From assembly GCA_022844585.1 (NCBI GenBank), contig JALHLM010000214.1, forward strand, positions 1 to 9,596: 9,596 bases of DNA. Reading direction: 5' to 3'. The number at the start of each line of letters is the position of its first letter. Position 1 is the stretch's first letter. This document shows positions 7,586 to 9,596 of the stretch, in pieces. Source of the stretch: Pirellulales bacterium (GTDB lineage: Bacteria; Planctomycetota; Planctomycetia; Pirellulales; JALHLM01). The notes below the pieces were generated by a model, which ran no database searches, was not told where the DNA came from, and saw only the letters and a program-made list of their open reading frames with translations. A program made the position numbers and the translations under genes.

Positions 7586-8947
7586 ATGCGCCACTTCCTT
7601 TCCTTGATTCCCGTTGCGGCGCTCTGGGTTTCGCCGTCCTTCGCCGCCGACGTCTCGTTCAAGAACGAGATCGCGCCGATTCTGGCGGCGCGGTGCGCAG
7701 GCTGTCATGGCGGGGCCGAGGCGAAGGCGGGATACCGAGTGAACTCCTTCGCGGCGATGCTTTCGCCGGGCGAGACGGAATCCGACCCCGTGACGGCTGG
7801 CGATCCCGATGCCAGCTACTTGTTGGAGTTGATCGAAAGCGATGATGCAGACGCACGGATGCCGAAAGAATCGGAGGCGTTGCCAGCGGCGCAAATGGCG
7901 CTGATTCGCCGCTGGATTGAAGAAGGGGCGAAGTTCGACGGGCCGGACGCCAAGGCCGCGCTGCAATCGTACTTGCCGCAAGTGACGCACGCCGCGCCGC
8001 CGGAGGCGTATCGCTTCGCCATGCCGATTACGGCTGTGGCCATTTCCCCGAATGGTCAGGAAATCGCCGCGAGCGGCTACCATGAAATCACGATCTGGAG
8101 CGCGGCGGACGGCAAATTGTTGCGCCGGATTCAGAACGTCGCCGAACGCACGCTGGGCCTGGCCTTTTCGGCTGACGGCTCGATGTTGGCCGCGGCTGGC
8201 GGCGCGCCGGGCGTTTCGGGAGAACTTCGCGTTTACAATCCGGCGGACGGCGCGCTGTTGCGCGAGGTGGGCCGCTTCGCGGATACTGCCTTCGCCGTGA
8301 CGTTCAATCCAGATGGAACGAAACTCGCCGTGAGTGGCGCGGATCGCGCGATTCATGTCTATCAAGTCGCTGATTGGAGCGAGGCGACGACGATCGAGGA
8401 TCACGCCGATTGGGTGACCGCCATTGCCTTCAGCCCTGACGGCGCTCGGATCGCATCGGGCAGCCGAGATAAGACGTCGAAGTTGTTCGACGTGGCGACC
8501 GGCGACGCGCTCGCGACGTACCCGAACTACGGCGACGCGGTCTACGGCGTCGCGTTCAGTGCGGATGGCGCTCAGGTGATTGCCGGCGGGCGCGCCGGGA
8601 GACTTGATTTCTGGAACGCCGCGGATGGCGTCCGTGCCGCGGAGATCGGCGTCGGCGGAGAAATCCAACGTGTCCTCGCCGCCGGCGGCCAGATTTTCAC
8701 CGTGGCCTCCGACTCGCACGCGCGGCAATTCAAAGCGGATGATCGCGCCGCCGTGCGAACCTATGCCGGCCACAGCGACCGGTTGCAATCGGCCGCGTTT
8801 GACGCCGCTGCAAATCGGCTCGTGACCGGATCGATCAACGGCGAAGTGCGCGTCTGGAACACGGCCGACGGCACGCAAGTGACTTCGTTCATCGCCGCGC
8901 CGGGTCTCGTCACGGAGACGGCCCAAGTGCAAGCAGCAGCGAAATAG
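7586..8947 (+). CDS. Exported PSCyt1-type cytochrome fused to seven-repeat WD40 propeller
   Basis: The ATG at 7586 begins a clear signal peptide (MRHFLSLIPVAALWVSPSFAADV). A GTG at 7511 is in frame but lies in the repeat hairpin. The 453-residue product has a PSCyt1-type domain (about 28-125) with C37-AG-C40-H in AARCAGCHGG and a candidate axial Met92 in ARMPKE. Seven WD40-like repeats follow, with cores near residues 150, 192, 237, 279, 321, 362 and 403 (AVAISPNG, LAFSADG, AVTFNPDG, AIAFSPDG, GVAFSADG and so on), spaced about 40 residues apart. That is the right number for one closed seven-bladed propeller. Repeats 6 and 7 are the most degenerate. WD40 propellers are usually binding scaffolds, so a haem-carrying docking protein working with the upstream DUF1549/DUF1553 protein is plausible but inferred. 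No Shine-Dalgarno precedes the start: the 20 bases upstream are pyrimidine-rich and follow the hairpin. Confidence 0.93.
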   Translation: MRHFLSLIPVAALWVSPSFAADVSFKNEIAPILAARCAGCHGGAEAKAGYRVNSFAAMLSPGETESDPVTAGDPDASYLLELIESDDADARMPKESEALPAAQMALIRRWIEEGAKFDGPDAKAALQSYLPQVTHAAPPEAYRFAMPITAVAISPNGQEIAASGYHEITIWSAADGKLLRRIQNVAERTLGLAFSADGSMLAAAGGAPGVSGELRVYNPADGALLREVGRFADTAFAVTFNPDGTKLAVSGADRAIHVYQVADWSEATTIEDHADWVTAIAFSPDGARIASGSRDKTSKLFDVATGDALATYPNYGDAVYGVAFSADGAQVIAGGRAGRLDFWNAADGVRAAEIGVGGEIQRVLAAGGQIFTVASDSHARQFKADDRAAVRTYAGHSDRLQSAAFDAAANRLVTGSINGEVRVWNTADGTQVTSFIAAPGLVTETAQVQAAAK

Positions 8948-8958
8948 CCGCCCTGAAC

Positions 8959-8986
8959 TTGACCTGAATCGTTCGTCGGCTAAGAT
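8959..8986 (+). promoter_or_regulatory. Sigma70-like promoter for the guanidine exporter unit
   Basis: TTGACC (8959-8964, 5 of 6 to TTGACA) and TAAGAT (8981-8986, 4 of 6 to TATAAT) are separated by 16 bases. Transcription would begin near 8993, just ahead of the small hairpin and the guanidine-III aptamer. It starts 11 bases after the WD40 stop, so the exporter can be expressed independently of the upstream cluster. Confidence 0.6.
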
Positions 8987-8992
8987 TCCTGC

Positions 8993-9008
8993 GGCTGATT
9001 CATCAGCC
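8993..9008 (+). other. 6-base hairpin at the 5' end of the riboswitch transcript
   Basis: GGCTGA (8993-8998) and TCAGCC (9003-9008) pair perfectly around a TTCA loop and abut the first base of the aptamer. It lies at the predicted transcript 5' end, so it may protect the RNA or stack on the aptamer P1 helix. It is not part of the guanidine-III core as I know it. Confidence 0.55.
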
Positions 9009-9049
9009 CCGGACGAGATGCGCCGTACCCGGTGATGCGAAGACGACGC
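9009..9049 (+). promoter_or_regulatory. Guanidine-III (ykkC-III) riboswitch aptamer
   Basis: The core CCGGACGAGATGCGCCGT at 9009-9026, then ACCCGG (9027-9032) and, after a short linker, GAAGACGACGC (9039-9049), reproduces the strongly conserved guanidine-III pattern. P1 is CCGG (9009-9012) with CCGG (9029-9032). The pseudoknot pairs GCGCCGU (9020-9026) with ACGACGC (9043-9049) in six of seven positions, with a C-A mismatch at 9023/9046. The RNA binds guanidinium. Its place just upstream of a Gdx/SugE exporter gene, the expected target, makes the call strong. Rfam family RF01763 should match. Confidence 0.93.
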
Positions 9050-9076
9050 TCCCCAAGCTGCCTTGCTTTAGGAGTG
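9047..9076 (+). promoter_or_regulatory. Riboswitch expression platform: ribosome-site masking hairpin
   Basis: CGCTCC (9047-9052) can pair with GGAGTG (9071-9076), covering the AGGAG ribosome binding site (9070-9074) that lies 9 bases before the exporter ATG. The inner AAGC (9055-9058) pairs with GCTT (9065-9068) to strengthen the hairpin. Bases 9047-9049 are shared with the aptamer pseudoknot, so the two folds exclude each other. The predicted logic is translation off without guanidinium and on with it. Confidence 0.7.
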
Positions 9077-9083
9077 TCGTGAT

Positions 9084-9401
9084 ATGGCCTGGATTCTCTT
9101 GATCATCGCCGGTTTCCTGGAAGCCGGCTGGGCGGTCGGTCTCAAGTTCACCGACGGCTTCACGCGGCCAATCCCCAGCGTGCTCACGGTCGCCGGCATC
9201 ACGACGAGCATGGTCCTGCTGTCGCTCGCCACGCGCGAGATCCCGATCGGTACCGCTTACGTCGCCTGGGTCGGCATTGGCGCACTCGGCGCGTCGCTCC
9301 TCGGGATGTTCCTGTTCGACGAACCGCGCCACGCGCTGCGGTTCCTCTTCCTCGGCCTGCTGGTCGTCGCCGTGATCGGCCTGAAAGCGACCAGCAGGTA
9401 G
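9084..9401 (+). CDS. sugE: Gdx/SugE-type small multidrug resistance guanidinium exporter
   Basis: This 105-residue protein has the length and four-helix layout of SMR transporters (helices about 2-22, 30-50, 56-76 and 83-102). It acts in the inner membrane as a dual-topology dimer exchanging protons for guanidinium. The Gdx fingerprint is complete: Glu13, Trp16, Ser42, Tyr59 and Trp62. The WAVGLKFTDGF segment after helix 1 and GTAYVAWVGIGALGAS are typical of the SugE/Gdx branch rather than the EmrE branch, so guanidinium export is more likely than broad drug export. AGGAG (9070-9074) supports the ATG at 9084. It is controlled by the guanidine-III riboswitch directly upstream and has its own promoter. 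It converges with the CHRD/PEP-CTERM gene, with only 17 bases between the stop codons. Confidence 0.96.
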   Translation: MAWILLIIAGFLEAGWAVGLKFTDGFTRPIPSVLTVAGITTSMVLLSLATREIPIGTAYVAWVGIGALGASLLGMFLFDEPRHALRFLFLGLLVVAVIGLKATSR

Positions 9402-9418
9402 GTCGCGGCGCTGGATCG

Positions 9419-9583
9419 TTATTTTCTGCGATACAGCGCAAGCGCCGCGAGGCCTAATCCGGCCAAAACAAGCGTGCACGGTTCCGGCACCGGCTGGCCG
9501 ATTTGCCCGCGAATCGCGCCGCCGGTAAAGGAATTGTTGTGCAGGTTGACGTAGAACCCAGTCGGATTCGCCAGCAAGTTTGC
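9419..9583 (-). CDS. CHRD-domain protein with PEP-CTERM sorting tail, 5' part missing
   Basis: Reading leftward from 9583, 54 residues end at a TAA (9421-9419). The first 31 include LLANPTGFYVNLHN and GGAIRGQIG, the closing strands of a CHRD domain. The last 23 (9490-9422) are a PEP-CTERM signal: VPEPCT, a hydrophobic helix (LVLAGLGLAALALY) and the basic end RRK. Such proteins are exported and processed by an exosortase; none is encoded here. Cys replaces the more usual Ser after PEP. CHRD function is not well defined in bacteria. The N-terminal part lies beyond the window. The open frame continues to 9596, but those bases appear to be adapter, so I end the gene at 9583. Confidence 0.85.
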   Translation of the reverse strand, partial: ANLLANPTGFYVNLHNNSFTGGAIRGQIGQPVPEPCTLVLAGLGLAALALYRRK

Positions 9584-9596
9584 AGATCGGAAGAGC
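9584..9596. other. Illumina adapter remnant at the contig end
   Basis: The last 13 bases, AGATCGGAAGAGC, are identical to the universal start of Illumina TruSeq adapters. They sit exactly at the window end and interrupt the CHRD gene, as expected from untrimmed read-through assembled into a contig terminus. They should not be treated as genomic sequence. Confidence 0.9.

Noticed and set aside
7538..8932. Minus-strand open frame of 464 codons
   Set aside because: Mirror of the WD40 coding frame. It is Arg- and His-rich without domains, and its start lies in the repeat hairpin.
9436..9475. Small GC-rich palindromes that might terminate the exporter transcript
   Set aside because: They lie inside the PEP-CTERM coding sequence, are only about 4 pairs long and have no T-tract.

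Overview
This window looks like the end of a contig from a GC-rich member of the Planctomycetota, most likely the Pirellulales. The evidence is the set of protein families: two large exported DUF1549/DUF1553 (PSD1) proteins with PSCyt1-type haem motifs, a PPC-domain surface protein, a cytochrome-WD40 fusion, and a CHRD protein ending in a PEP-CTERM sorting tail. Several genes also start without a Shine-Dalgarno sequence. No 16S gene or other decisive taxonomic marker is present.

Layout. A PSD1/DUF1549 gene runs leftward off the left edge (2187 to 1, 729 residues visible). A 442-base divergent intergenic region with several dyads follows. A rightward cluster then holds a PPC/Ig-like exported protein (2630-4930), a second and differently built DUF1549/DUF1553 protein with a CX4CH motif (4994-7468), a long hairpin made of 7- and 9-base repeat units (7471-7572), and a haem-motif plus seven-repeat WD40 protein (7586-8947). 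Next is an independent guanidine-detoxification unit: a sigma70-like promoter (8959-8986), a guanidine-III (ykkC-III) riboswitch (9009-9049), a hairpin that can mask the ribosome binding site (9047-9076), and a Gdx/SugE-type SMR exporter (9084-9401). The exporter converges with a CHRD/PEP-CTERM gene that is cut off at the right edge. The last 13 bases equal the common Illumina adapter prefix.

How the parts may work together. The three-gene cluster probably makes exported proteins that act together outside the cytoplasmic membrane. Such genes are often grouped in planctomycetes, but their biochemical role is not established. No DUF1501 gene, a frequent companion, lies between 2630 and 8947. 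The guanidine unit reads as a self-contained circuit: guanidinium binds the RNA, the pseudoknot forms, the masking hairpin opens and the exporter is translated. The most notable items are this riboswitch with its visible expression platform, the composite 7/9-base hairpin between two cluster genes, and the adapter at the right end.
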